Assembly: GCA_030705665.1 (NCBI GenBank) | Contig: JAUZQA010000319.1 | Span: forward strand, 1-5,205 | Length of the DNA stretch: 5,205 nucleotides | Direction of reading: 5' to 3' | Source: Bacillota bacterium | GTDB taxonomy: Bacteria; Bacillota; Bacilli; Bacillales_B; DSM-18226 | Part shown: one piece after another, positions 1-5,205 of the stretch | How positions within the stretch are numbered: position 1 is the first letter of the stretch | Layout: every line of letters starts with the position of its first letter | Made by a program: the position numbers and the translations under genes | The notes under the pieces: model-generated | The model's database searches: none | What the model saw: only the letters and a program-made list of their open reading frames with translations | Told to the model about the DNA's origin: nothing

Positions 1-454
1 CTTCGTTTTCTTTAAAAAGAATACTTGCCACGTTCTTTTCTTTTACTTCTGCATCAACGATGGCATAATTCGTTTTTGGCTGTTGTTTTGCAATTTTATC
101 AACATCGTTTTGCATCATAAAACCAATTCCATAAATTAGGTTGAAACCTTGATGTGTAAGTGTATTTAAATTTGTTGCGTAATCCGCATCTGATTTTGAT
201 GCAAGGTAATCAAATCCGCCTACGCCTTTTTTCATATCAAATTTTTTACCAAAGTCTTGAAGACCCTTCCATGCTGACTGGTTAAAAGATTTGTCATCAA
301 TACCGCCAACATCTGTTACCATTCCAACGGAAAATGCTTTAGCTTTATCTTTCCCGCCACCTGCATTATTGTCACTCGTTTTTCCACAGGCACCTAAAAG
401 TGTTCCAGCAGCAAGAATTAGTGATAAAGCAACGCCAAATTTACGCTTTTTCAA
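1..454 (-). CDS. BMP/PnrA-family ABC transporter substrate-binding lipoprotein, N-terminal part (runs off left edge)
   Basis: This is the start of a membrane-anchored substrate-binding protein of the Bmp (basic membrane protein)/PnrA family, which in characterised members delivers purine or other nucleosides to an ABC importer. I translated 151 codons from a TTG start at 454. That start is supported by AGGGGG (463-468) with an 8-nt spacer, and an in-frame TAG just upstream excludes a longer protein. Residues 1-23 form a lipoprotein signal peptide: basic MKKRK, a hydrophobic core, and lipobox LGAC with Cys23 as the lipidation site. A Gly/Asn/Lys-rich tether follows. The family signature begins at about residue 40 ([20 protein letters not shown]). 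By spacing, Asp47 and Phe56 fit residues that contact the nucleoside in PnrA; this is inference. Families of this type are about 350 residues, so roughly 40% is visible. It lies 91 nt downstream of the GntR gene and is probably co-transcribed with it. Substrate specificity cannot be read from this part. Confidence 0.9.
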   Translation of the reverse strand, partial: MKKRKFGVALSLILAAGTLLGACGKTSDNNAGGGKDKAKAFSVGMVTDVGGIDDKSFNQSAWKGLQDFGKKFDMKKGVGGFDYLASKSDADYATNLNTLTHQGFNLIYGIGFMMQNDVDKIAKQQPKTNYAIVDAEVKEKNVASILFKENE

Positions 455-462
455 TGTTTGTA

Positions 463-468
463 CCCCCT
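463..468 (-). promoter_or_regulatory. Ribosome binding site deciding the TTG start of the BMP lipoprotein
   Basis: The minus strand reads AGGGGG followed by 8 nt and TTG at 454. No ATG or GTG in the same frame could give the intact signal peptide, so this site fixes the unusual start codon. Confidence 0.8.
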
Positions 469-545
469 ATATTTATTTAGTTTGATTAAGCAGGAACTTC
501 TGAAAAAGCAAGACGTTTGTTTTCATTATGCAATAAAAAGAACAT

Positions 546-1271
546 TTATATTCTTTTTCTTAACACACGAAAGCTAAATTTGTCCGCCTTAAAATAGTTT
601 ACCGAGTATAGGATAGGTTCATCTGTTTCATCATAATGCATTTGTTTCAAGACCAAGAGAGATGTCTCGGGTTCGCATTCCAAAATGGGAGAGATTTTGT
701 CATGATAGCCAATTGGTTCAATTTGCGCGACAGCGTATGTAATTTTTCGGTTTGCTTCCTTTTCTAAGATCGTTAATAGTGATTCTTCCCGATGAGGAAA
801 AATTTCAGGCAAAATTTTTTCTGGCACTTTATCAATGCAATATACGACAGGTTCACCATTAGCCGTTCTAACCCTTTCGACCATGACAATATCTTCTTCT
901 GGTGTACATGAAAAGCGACGAATATCCTCTTCGGTTGGAGTATTTGTCGATGAGCTAAGAAAAATCGTTCCTGGTTTCATCCCAGCCTGTTCAATCATTT
1001 TCGTCACACTGTTAAGTTGTTCAATCCCAGATGTAAATAATGGCTTTGAATTTACAAATGTTCCAACACCATGGCGGCGGATAATGACATTTTCTTCTTC
1101 AAGAATCCGTAACGCCTCCCTGAGTGTTGCTCTGCTTACTCCAAGCTTTTTGGAAAGGTCAAATTCAGATGGCAGCTTTTCTTTTTCTTGATAGATTCCC
1201 TCTTCAATATCTTGTTTTAAGCGGTCAATTACTTGTAAATACAAATGCCTATTATCTGATCGTATCGACAT
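546..1271 (-). CDS. ymfC: GntR-family transcriptional regulator, HutC/UTRA subfamily (YmfC-like)
   Basis: This is a ligand-responsive DNA-binding repressor or regulator of 241 residues. Residues about 9-74 are the GntR winged helix: [20 protein letters not shown] (33-52) is the helix-turn-helix core and RRHGVGTFV (65-73) the wing. Residues about 95-236 fit the UTRA effector-binding domain of the HutC subfamily, ending in the typical [10 protein letters not shown] strand near 218-227. I chose ATG at 1271 because GGAGG (1280-1284) sits 8 nt upstream and the product then has the length I recall for B. subtilis YmfC. An ATG at 1304 adds 11 residues but has a weaker GAGG site only 4 nt away, inside a palindrome. 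The gene follows spoIIIE, as in B. subtilis, and precedes a nucleoside-type binding lipoprotein, which makes that transporter a plausible target. The effector is unknown. The family call is firm; the ymfC equivalence rests on synteny and length. Confidence 0.9.
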   Translation of the reverse strand: MSIRSDNRHLYLQVIDRLKQDIEEGIYQEKEKLPSEFDLSKKLGVSRATLREALRILEEENVIIRRHGVGTFVNSKPLFTSGIEQLNSVTKMIEQAGMKPGTIFLSSSTNTPTEEDIRRFSCTPEEDIVMVERVRTANGEPVVYCIDKVPEKILPEIFPHREESLLTILEKEANRKITYAVAQIEPIGYHDKISPILECEPETSLLVLKQMHYDETDEPILYSVNYFKADKFSFRVLRKRI

Positions 1272-1276
1272 ATAGG

Positions 1277-1284
1277 TTTCCTCC
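1277..1284 (-). promoter_or_regulatory. Strong ribosome binding site for the GntR regulator
   Basis: GGAGGAAA on the minus strand places GGAGG 8 nt before ATG at 1271. It favours the 241-residue start over the 252-residue alternative. Confidence 0.8.
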
Positions 1285-1300
1285 AGCATTATTTCCTTAA

Positions 1301-1318
1301 ACATCAGACCTCAGATGT
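1301..1318. promoter_or_regulatory. Near-palindromic operator candidate in the GntR gene leader
   Basis: ACATCAGACCTCAGATGT pairs at 14 of 18 positions around a centre between 1309 and 1310. It lies about 20-36 nt downstream of the predicted transcription start and upstream of the preferred start codon, a position suited to autorepression by a GntR dimer. Binding by this particular regulator is inferred from position and symmetry only; I did not see a second clear copy in the window. Confidence 0.45.
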
Positions 1319-1343
1319 ATGATCATTCCTACTAATCCAAAAT

Positions 1344-1372
1344 ACTATAACATTTTTCATTCGATAAATAAA
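1344..1372 (-). promoter_or_regulatory. Predicted sigma-A promoter (extended -10) for the GntR/BMP operon
   Basis: On the minus strand TATAGT (1344-1349, 5 of 6 to consensus) is preceded by TGT, giving an extended -10 (TGnTATAGT, 1344-1352). Seventeen nt further upstream is TTTATT (1367-1372), a weak -35, as is common when an extended -10 is present. Transcription would begin near 1337, giving a leader of about 65 nt that contains the 1301-1318 palindrome. Confidence 0.55.
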
Positions 1373-1407
1373 TAGACATCAATCATATTGTCGGAAAATG
1401 TCTATTT
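1370..1407. repeat. 10-bp inverted repeat upstream of the GntR promoter, possible regulatory dyad
   Basis: AAATAGACAT (1370-1379) and ATGTCTATTT (1398-1407) are perfect reverse complements separated by 18 nt. The downstream arm overlaps the predicted -35 region; the upstream arm lies about 60-70 nt before the start site, next to the cre site. The core TAGAC/GTCTA resembles half-sites reported for HutC-type GntR proteins, so a regulator-binding pair is possible. There is no T tract, so it is not an obvious terminator. Confidence 0.4.
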
Positions 1408-1413
1408 GTTGAC

Positions 1414-1427
1414 TGTAAACGCTTCCA
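1414..1427. promoter_or_regulatory. Catabolite-responsive element (cre) candidate for CcpA
   Basis: TGTAAACGCTTCCA matches the Bacillus cre pattern TGNAANCGNWNNCA at every defined position, including the central CG. It lies in the gap between spoIIIE and the GntR gene, centred about 84 nt upstream of the predicted start site of the GntR/BMP operon. A site this far upstream is more like those from which CcpA activates than like a roadblock, but repression through another promoter cannot be excluded. Confidence 0.6.
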
Positions 1428-1441
1428 ATTATGAACTTAAT

Positions 1442-1470
1442 ACACACCAAACATTAATTGTTTGGTGTGT
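1442..1470. terminator. Hairpin after spoIIIE, probable transcription terminator
   Basis: ACACACCAAACA (1442-1453) and TGTTTGGTGTGT (1459-1470) form a perfect 12-bp stem with a 5-nt loop, beginning 12 nt after the spoIIIE stop codon. On the minus (spoIIIE) strand the tail is only weakly U-rich, while on the plus strand it is followed by TTCCATTTTTCTT. It most likely ends spoIIIE transcription but may act better in the plus direction. Confidence 0.65.
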
Positions 1471-1481
1471 TTCCATTTTTC

Positions 1482-3842
1482 TTACAGCGAACTTACGTCA
1501 TCTTTTGGTTTTGTCACAAGGACTGCGCGAGGCTTACTGCCCTCGTAAGGTCCGACAATGCCACGAGCCTCCATTTCATCGATTAGACGGGCTGCTCTTG
1601 TATAACCAATCCTAAAGCGACGCTGGAGCATCGATACAGAAGCTGTTTGCATATCAACAATTAAATCAACTGCATCCTGATACAGGTCGTCATCCACTGC
1701 CCCTTTTACTTCCTGAACATCGTCAGGAATCATATTCTCTTGGTACTGGGCTTTTTGCTGGCCAATAACAAAAGTAACCGTGTCCTCAACCTCTTCGTCT
1801 GATAAAAAGGCTCCCTGCACCCTTATTGGCTTCGATGCTCCCACAGGAAGGAAGAGCATGTCCCCTCTTCCTAACAGCTTTTCGGCACCGCCCATGTCAA
1901 GAATCGTTCTTGAATCAGTGGAACTTGAGACCGCAAAAGCAATCCTTGAAGGAATATTTGCTTTAATAACCCCTGTGATGACATCCACAGACGGACGCTG
2001 TGTAGCAATAATCAAATGAATTCCTGCAGCCCGCGCCATTTGTGCCAGTCGTGTGATCGAATCCTCAACATCTGAAGATGCTACCATCATCAAATCCGCC
2101 AGCTCATCCACAATGACCACAATAAACGGCAAATATGGCTGCTTATCATTTTCCTCTAAATTATGTCGTTTTACATGTTCATTATATCCCTCAATATTTC
2201 TTGTTCCTGTGTGCGAAAATAATTCATAGCGGCGTTCCATTTCGCTTACCACTTTTTGCAGGGCCTGGGATGCTTTTTTGGGATTGGTTACGACCGGTGC
2301 CAAGAGATGTGGAATTCCATTATACCCATTCAGCTCAACCATTTTTGGATCTATCATCATTAATTTGACTTCATGTGGTTTGGCCCTCATTAAGATACTT
2401 GTGATAATTCCATTGATACAAACACTTTTACCGCTCCCGGTGGCTCCGGCAACAAGTAAATGCGGCATCTTATTTAATTCAGCCAGTACTGCTTCTCCAG
2501 TAATATCCCTTCCTAAGCCGATCAACAGCTTGGAATCCGGCTTCTCGTTTTGTGTTGCTTCAAGTACCTCCCGAAGCGAAACCATTGCCACTTCAGAGTT
2601 CGGTACTTCAATTCCAATCGCCGATTTTCCGGGGATTGGAGCTTCCATGCGAATATCTTTTGCAGCCAGGGCCAATGCTAAATCATCACTCAAACTGACA
2701 ATCTTACTTACTTTAACCCCAACATCCGGGTGGACTTCATATTTCGTGACAGCAGGGCCTAGGTGCACCTGAGTAACCCTGGCTTTTACACCAAAGCTCT
2801 GGAAAGTACGTTCCAGTTTTGCGGCATTTGCATGAATTAATTCATATTCACCACTCTGGTCTGTTTTCTTTGGTTGCTTTAACAAGCGCAATGGCGGTAA
2901 TTCATAGGCATCATTTTCAACCTCTGTAAAGGTCATTTGTGTGTTTAAATCTTCCTCATCCTCATGATGTTGTTCTGCTTCACTTGATGCCTCCTGTGAC
3001 TCCCTCTGACCTTCATGGATAGGTTCGTCCTGATAAGCTCTATCCGCAAAGCTTGAAATAATTGGTTCGGTGATGATCACTTCATCCGGCTCATGCTGGT
3101 CTTGAGAAAGTTGTTCTGAAGCTCGGCTTCTGCTTCGTCTAGTTTGACGCTCCTGCTGCTGCTGTGTTCTTCTTTGTTCTTGTCTTTCCTGCTGTTTTTG
3201 TTTCCATTCAACGACATCTGCTTTAAAGGCATCCCATTGATTTTTTGAAAAATCCAAAAATCCAACCACAGCTTTTCCGACAAAGTCTCCAAATGATTTA
3301 CCTGTAATAAGGATAAATCCGATGATAATAAATACAAACGCAATAATTTTAGATCCAGTTTCAGAAAATAAAAAATAAAAAACAGCATATAAAACTGCTC
3401 CAACCATCCCTCCGCCCAAATCTACTGTTGAGGTTGTATGTAATATTGCATCCTTATAAATATTAAAGGTCTCGATAATCACACTTTTTGAGCTAAAGTA
3501 GTCCTGTTTTATCCGCAATTGAAATAAATAAATATGATCATATAACAAGAGTGAACAGACCAAACAATAAACCCCGACTAATTTGGTATGAAAAAAATAT
3601 GGAATCGATCTTTTCCACATTAAATAAATACTAAATATGGCGAGGCCAACAAGTCCGATCATATACCACTGTCCAAAGAAAAATTTAAAAAATAAATCTG
3701 TCCAATATCCAAGCTTACCTAAATTCGCCATGGAAAGCATGGACAATGATAGCAAGACTAAAGCTGTGACCTCATATTGGAGCGTACTTTTTAAACTATT
3801 GTCTCTTTTCCTTGTTGGCTGTCGCCGCTTTTTTTTTGCCAT
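1482..3842 (-). CDS. spoIIIE: SpoIIIE/FtsK-family DNA translocase
   Basis: This is a septum-localised ATP-driven DNA pump; in B. subtilis it moves most of the chromosome into the forespore after polar division. The 786 residues match the family's roughly 790. Residues about 20-181 carry four to five hydrophobic segments (about 24-42, 58-75, 88-107, 143-160, 165-181). Residues 205-310 are a charged linker, Gln/Arg-rich to about 240 and then acidic. The motor follows: alpha part about 330-420; Walker A GATGSGKS at 466-473; Walker B IVVIVDE ending at Asp579-Glu580; conserved ATQRPS at 613-618. Residues about 717-783 are the gamma winged helix, with [15 protein letters not shown] (744-758), which reads polar recognition sequences in the family. 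ATG at 3842 has AGGTGA (3847-3852) upstream. Codons 2-5 contain a run of nine A. No frame break or missing catalytic residue is visible. SpoIIIE rather than a vegetative FtsK/SftA paralogue is chosen from the membrane domain and synteny. Confidence 0.96.
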   Translation of the reverse strand: MAKKKRRQPTRKRDNSLKSTLQYEVTALVLLSLSMLSMANLGKLGYWTDLFFKFFFGQWYMIGLVGLAIFSIYLMWKRSIPYFFHTKLVGVYCLVCSLLLYDHIYLFQLRIKQDYFSSKSVIIETFNIYKDAILHTTSTVDLGGGMVGAVLYAVFYFLFSETGSKIIAFVFIIIGFILITGKSFGDFVGKAVVGFLDFSKNQWDAFKADVVEWKQKQQERQEQRRTQQQQERQTRRSRSRASEQLSQDQHEPDEVIITEPIISSFADRAYQDEPIHEGQRESQEASSEAEQHHEDEEDLNTQMTFTEVENDAYELPPLRLLKQPKKTDQSGEYELIHANAAKLERTFQSFGVKARVTQVHLGPAVTKYEVHPDVGVKVSKIVSLSDDLALALAAKDIRMEAPIPGKSAIGIEVPNSEVAMVSLREVLEATQNEKPDSKLLIGLGRDITGEAVLAELNKMPHLLVAGATGSGKSVCINGIITSILMRAKPHEVKLMMIDPKMVELNGYNGIPHLLAPVVTNPKKASQALQKVVSEMERRYELFSHTGTRNIEGYNEHVKRHNLEENDKQPYLPFIVVIVDELADLMMVASSDVEDSITRLAQMARAAGIHLIIATQRPSVDVITGVIKANIPSRIAFAVSSSTDSRTILDMGGAEKLLGRGDMLFLPVGASKPIRVQGAFLSDEEVEDTVTFVIGQQKAQYQENMIPDDVQEVKGAVDDDLYQDAVDLIVDMQTASVSMLQRRFRIGYTRAARLIDEMEARGIVGPYEGSKPRAVLVTKPKDDVSSL

Positions 3843-3880
3843 TTAATCACCTGTATATTCATTGATATTGATAAGGAAGA

Positions 3881-3906
3881 AAAAGCAGCCTGCTTTGGCT
3901 GCTCTT
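3881..3906 (-). terminator. Intrinsic terminator-like hairpin between ylzJ and spoIIIE
   Basis: On the minus strand AGCAGCC (3897-3903) pairs with GGCTGCT (3884-3890) across a 6-nt loop. AAG before it extends the stem by one G-U and two A-U pairs, and a TTTTTCTTCCTT tail follows. It should end the tepA-ylzJ transcript. It also lies downstream of the only good promoter candidate for spoIIIE, so it may work as a leader attenuator. Confidence 0.75.
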
Positions 3907-3927
3907 AACTTTTTCTTTATATAGCAT

Positions 3928-3936
3928 ATTATACCA
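3928..3936 (-). promoter_or_regulatory. Extended -10 promoter candidate upstream of spoIIIE
   Basis: The minus strand reads TGGTATAAT: a perfect TATAAT (3928-3933) with an extended -10 TG. No good -35 is present at 16-18 nt (TCCTCC at 17). Transcription would begin near 3921, about 80 nt before the spoIIIE start, and the leader would contain the hairpin at 3881-3906. I saw no better promoter in the 38 nt between hairpin and start codon. Confidence 0.5.
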
Positions 3937-3944
3937 TAAGCCAA

Positions 3945-4181
3945 TTAGGAGGAGGACAAAGCTGTCGGATTAAACAAAGAAATTTTTGTTCCAGGTGAAT
4001 AACGGTCATCCAAAAAGTGCTGCGGGTCGCTGCTTAGTACTCTTACAATCTGAATCGTTTGCGGGTCCGTGTATTCTACTATTACCGGGATACCGTTCAG
4101 ATTGATTGTTTTTTGCTTTTCAAAGGTATCGGTTTCATATGGAAAAATAAGTTCTAAGGGAACTGTAGTGTATAGAATCAT
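3945..4181 (-). CDS. ylzJ: YlzJ-like small protein of unknown function
   Basis: This is a 78-residue protein without a signal peptide or obvious membrane segment. It begins [13 protein letters not shown] and contains a central [20 protein letters not shown] stretch (residues 31-50) that reads as beta strands. The C-terminal part ([11 protein letters not shown]) is followed by a short Ser-rich tail. Its identity rests on position between tepA and spoIIIE, its size and the N-terminal pattern known from YlzJ proteins; I know of no biochemical function. Its ATG at 4181 overlaps the tepA stop codon (ATGA), and GAGGGG (4190-4195) lies 8 nt upstream inside tepA, so the two are translationally coupled. 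A hairpin after its stop closes the pair. The coupling suggests a role together with TepA, but that is inference. Confidence 0.85.
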   Translation of the reverse strand: MILYTTVPLELIFPYETDTFEKQKTINLNGIPVIVEYTDPQTIQIVRVLSSDPQHFLDDRYSPGTKISLFNPTALSSS

Positions 4182-4936
4182 TGGACCAGCCCCTCACTGC
4201 TGTTTGCTTTCTGTAAGTCAATGAGCTCGTTCAGCTTTTTCATGGCTTTCCCCAGACCGCCAACTTCATCAATCAGCCCCATTTCCACTGCTTCTACCCC
4301 GATTACATTTGTTCCTATATCCCTTGTTAGATTCCCTTTTGCAAACATTAGATCTTTAAATTTTTCCTCTGTGATATGGGAATGCTTTGTAACAAAATTG
4401 GTGACCCGCTCCTGCATTTTGTCAAGGTATTCAAACGTTTGTGGGACACCAATGACTAGGCCTGTTAAGCGAATTGGATGGATCGTCATCGTAGCTGTTT
4501 CGGCAATGAATGAATAATCGCAAGAAACAGCAATTGGCACTCCTATCGAGTGTCCTCCTCCGAGTACGATGGATACAGTAGGTTTTGATAGAGTACCCAG
4601 CATTTCAGAAATAGCCAGCCCCGCCTCGACATCTCCTCCAACCGTGTTGAGTATGACCAGGACTCCTTCAATTTTAGAATTTTGTTCTATGGCAACCAAT
4701 TGCGGGATCAGATGCTCATATTTTGTTGTTTTATTTTGGGGAGGAAGGGCCATATGTCCTTCGATTTGCCCAACTATTGTTAAACAATGGATTTTAGAAT
4801 CTGCTGAAAGCTGTGGAACGTTTGTCTGCCCCAACTGCTGAATTTTTTCGACTAATGATGACGCCGCAGGTTTTTCATCTTTTTGCGGCTCCTGTTCTTC
4901 GTTTTCCATATTATATTGTCTTAAATCCTTATCCAT
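4178..4936 (-). CDS. tepA: TepA, ClpP-fold serine protease (translocation-enhancing protein)
   Basis: This is a cytosolic ClpP/crotonase-fold serine peptidase of 252 residues. In B. subtilis, TepA (YmfB) was first described as enhancing protein secretion and later linked to breakdown of small acid-soluble spore proteins after germination. An acidic, Gln-rich N-terminal extension (residues 1-45) precedes the fold, which starts at about residue 49 ([13 protein letters not shown]). [12 protein letters not shown] (95-106) corresponds to the substrate-binding strand region of ClpP. The catalytic triad is visible: Ser130 in GGGHSIG, His153 in TIHPIR and Asp206 in LTRDIG, with spacings close to those of ClpP. 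No signal peptide is seen. ATG at 4936 is supported by GGGAG (4945-4949) 8 nt upstream; Met10 has no such site. A promoter precedes the gene, and ylzJ overlaps its stop by 4 nt. It lacks the Hsp100-docking context of clpP, so an ATPase partner is not implied. Confidence 0.94.
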   Translation of the reverse strand: MDKDLRQYNMENEEQEPQKDEKPAASSLVEKIQQLGQTNVPQLSADSKIHCLTIVGQIEGHMALPPQNKTTKYEHLIPQLVAIEQNSKIEGVLVILNTVGGDVEAGLAISEMLGTLSKPTVSIVLGGGHSIGVPIAVSCDYSFIAETATMTIHPIRLTGLVIGVPQTFEYLDKMQERVTNFVTKHSHITEEKFKDLMFAKGNLTRDIGTNVIGVEAVEMGLIDEVGGLGKAMKKLNELIDLQKANSSEGLVQ

Positions 4937-4956
4937 CCTTTGTTCTCCCTTCAGGC

Positions 4957-4985
4957 ATGATATTCATTAGTATTGACAGATTCAA
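4957..4985 (-). promoter_or_regulatory. Predicted sigma-A promoter for tepA-ylzJ
   Basis: The minus strand has TTGAAT (4980-4985), a 17-nt spacer, and TATCAT (4957-4962), 4 of 6 and 5 of 6 to consensus. The predicted start near 4950 leaves a leader of only about 14 nt, so the ribosome binding site would be at the very 5' end of the mRNA. It lies between the rnjB terminator and tepA, which makes tepA-ylzJ a separate transcription unit. Confidence 0.6.
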
Positions 4986-5003
4986 TCATTTCATCCCAAA
5001 GGC

Positions 5004-5033
5004 AAAAGAAAAAAGCATTGGAGAACCAATGCT
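5004..5033. terminator. Intrinsic terminator after rnjB, probably bidirectional
   Basis: AGCATTGG and CCAATGCT (5014-5021 and 5026-5033 on the plus strand) form an 8-bp stem with a 4-nt loop. On the minus strand TTTTTCTTTT follows, and on the plus strand CTTTTTTT, so it could stop transcription from either side. It begins 7 nt after the rnjB stop codon. Confidence 0.88.
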
Positions 5034-5039
5034 CTTTTT

Positions 5040-5205
5040 TTATACTTCCATGATGATCGGTAATATCATCGGGCGTCTTTTGGTTTTTTCGTATAAATAG
5101 CGGTTTAAATCATCACGGATGTCTTGTTTTAATGACGACCAATCAAAGGTGTCTTTTAAGGTGTTTCTCTCAACTATTTCATGGACTAACTTTGTCGATT
5201 CATCC
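5040..5205 (-). CDS. rnjB: Ribonuclease J2, C-terminal fragment (enters from right edge)
   Basis: This is the last 54 codons of an RNase J-type protein, a beta-CASP metallo-beta-lactamase endo/5'-3' exoribonuclease that works with RNase J1 in mRNA and rRNA processing. Only the C-terminal domain is visible. It begins DESTKLVHEIVERN, runs through DWSSLKQDIRDDLNRYLYEK, and ends RRPMILPIIMEV, the characteristic RNase J terminus. No catalytic residues lie in this part. J2 rather than J1 is chosen because rnjB precedes tepA in B. subtilis; the sequence tail alone does not distinguish them. The reading frame is open to the window edge, and TAA at 5040-5042 is followed at once by a strong terminator. 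Confidence 0.88.
   Translation of the reverse strand, partial: DESTKLVHEIVERNTLKDTFDWSSLKQDIRDDLNRYLYEKTKRRPMILPIIMEV

Noticed and set aside
291..485. Plus-strand open frame of 64 codons over the BMP gene start
   Set aside because: It is antisense to a clear signal peptide, lipobox and BMP signature encoded on the minus strand.
455..545. Own promoter or terminator between the GntR gene and the BMP lipoprotein gene
   Set aside because: TTGCTT with a 17-nt spacer leads only to TAATCA, a poor -10, and no hairpin with a T tract is present; co-transcription is simpler.
835..1191. Open frame of 118 codons on the plus strand
   Set aside because: It lies wholly antisense to the conserved GntR gene, lacks a good ribosome binding site and has no recognisable family.
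1272..1304. Upstream ATG at 1304 giving a 252-residue GntR protein
   Set aside because: Its ribosome binding site (GAGG) is only 4 nt away and lies within a palindromic operator candidate, while ATG at 1271 has GGAGG at 8 nt and gives the usual 241-residue length.
1388..1615. Plus-strand open frame of 75 codons across the spoIIIE 3' end
   Set aside because: It runs through the cre site, the hairpin and the antisense of the SpoIIIE gamma domain, and has no homology that I recognise.
2278..2772. Open frame of 164 codons on the plus strand
   Set aside because: It is antisense to the conserved SpoIIIE motor domain, including Walker A, and has Ser/Thr/Ile-rich composition typical of a shadow frame.
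3077..3403. Open frame of 108 codons on the minus strand, out of frame inside spoIIIE
   Set aside because: It overlaps the membrane domain and linker of SpoIIIE in another frame; the SpoIIIE frame is intact through this stretch, so there is no frameshift to explain.
1482..3842. SpoIIIE recognition sequences (GAGAAGGG) in the window
   Set aside because: No exact copy was noticed on either strand by eye; near matches such as GAGGAAGGG were not accepted.
1..5205. CRISPR array, insertion sequence, prophage or defence island
   Set aside because: No regularly spaced repeats, transposase or integrase motifs, or terminal inverted repeats were seen; gene order is that of a conserved core locus.

Overview
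The window looks like a core chromosomal segment of a low-to-moderate GC, endospore-forming member of the Bacillaceae (Bacillus sensu lato). The evidence is the gene order rnjB - tepA - ylzJ - spoIIIE - ymfC-type GntR regulator, which matches the arrangement known from Bacillus subtilis and relatives. The presence of spoIIIE, tepA and ylzJ, and the strong AGGAGG-type ribosome binding sites, agree with this. The genus cannot be fixed from the sequence alone. Every gene lies on the minus strand, so biological order runs from high to low coordinates.

Layout in direction of transcription: (1) the last 54 codons of rnjB (RNase J2), closed by a strong intrinsic terminator; (2) a sigma-A-type promoter followed by tepA (ClpP-fold serine protease) and ylzJ (small protein of unknown function), which overlap by 4 nt; (3) a 102-nt gap with an extended -10 promoter candidate followed, unusually, by a terminator-like hairpin in front of spoIIIE; (4) spoIIIE, a full-length 786-aa membrane-anchored DNA translocase; (5) a 210-nt regulatory gap holding a 12-bp-stem hairpin after spoIIIE, a perfect-consensus CcpA cre site, a long inverted repeat, an extended -10 promoter and a near-palindromic operator candidate; (6) a HutC/YmfC-type GntR regulator (241 aa); (7) the first 151 codons of a BMP/PnrA-family substrate-binding lipoprotein, starting with TTG and running off the left edge.

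Functionally there are two groups. RNase J2, TepA, YlzJ and SpoIIIE form the conserved housekeeping and sporulation neighbourhood (RNA turnover, proteolysis, chromosome translocation into the forespore). The GntR regulator and the BMP lipoprotein look like the start of a nucleoside-type ABC uptake operon. Its ATPase and permease genes would be expected beyond the left edge. Its promoter region suggests local autoregulation plus carbon catabolite control.

I found no mobile element, CRISPR array, RNA gene or defence system. No wholly new system is visible. The most interesting points are in the intergenic control regions.
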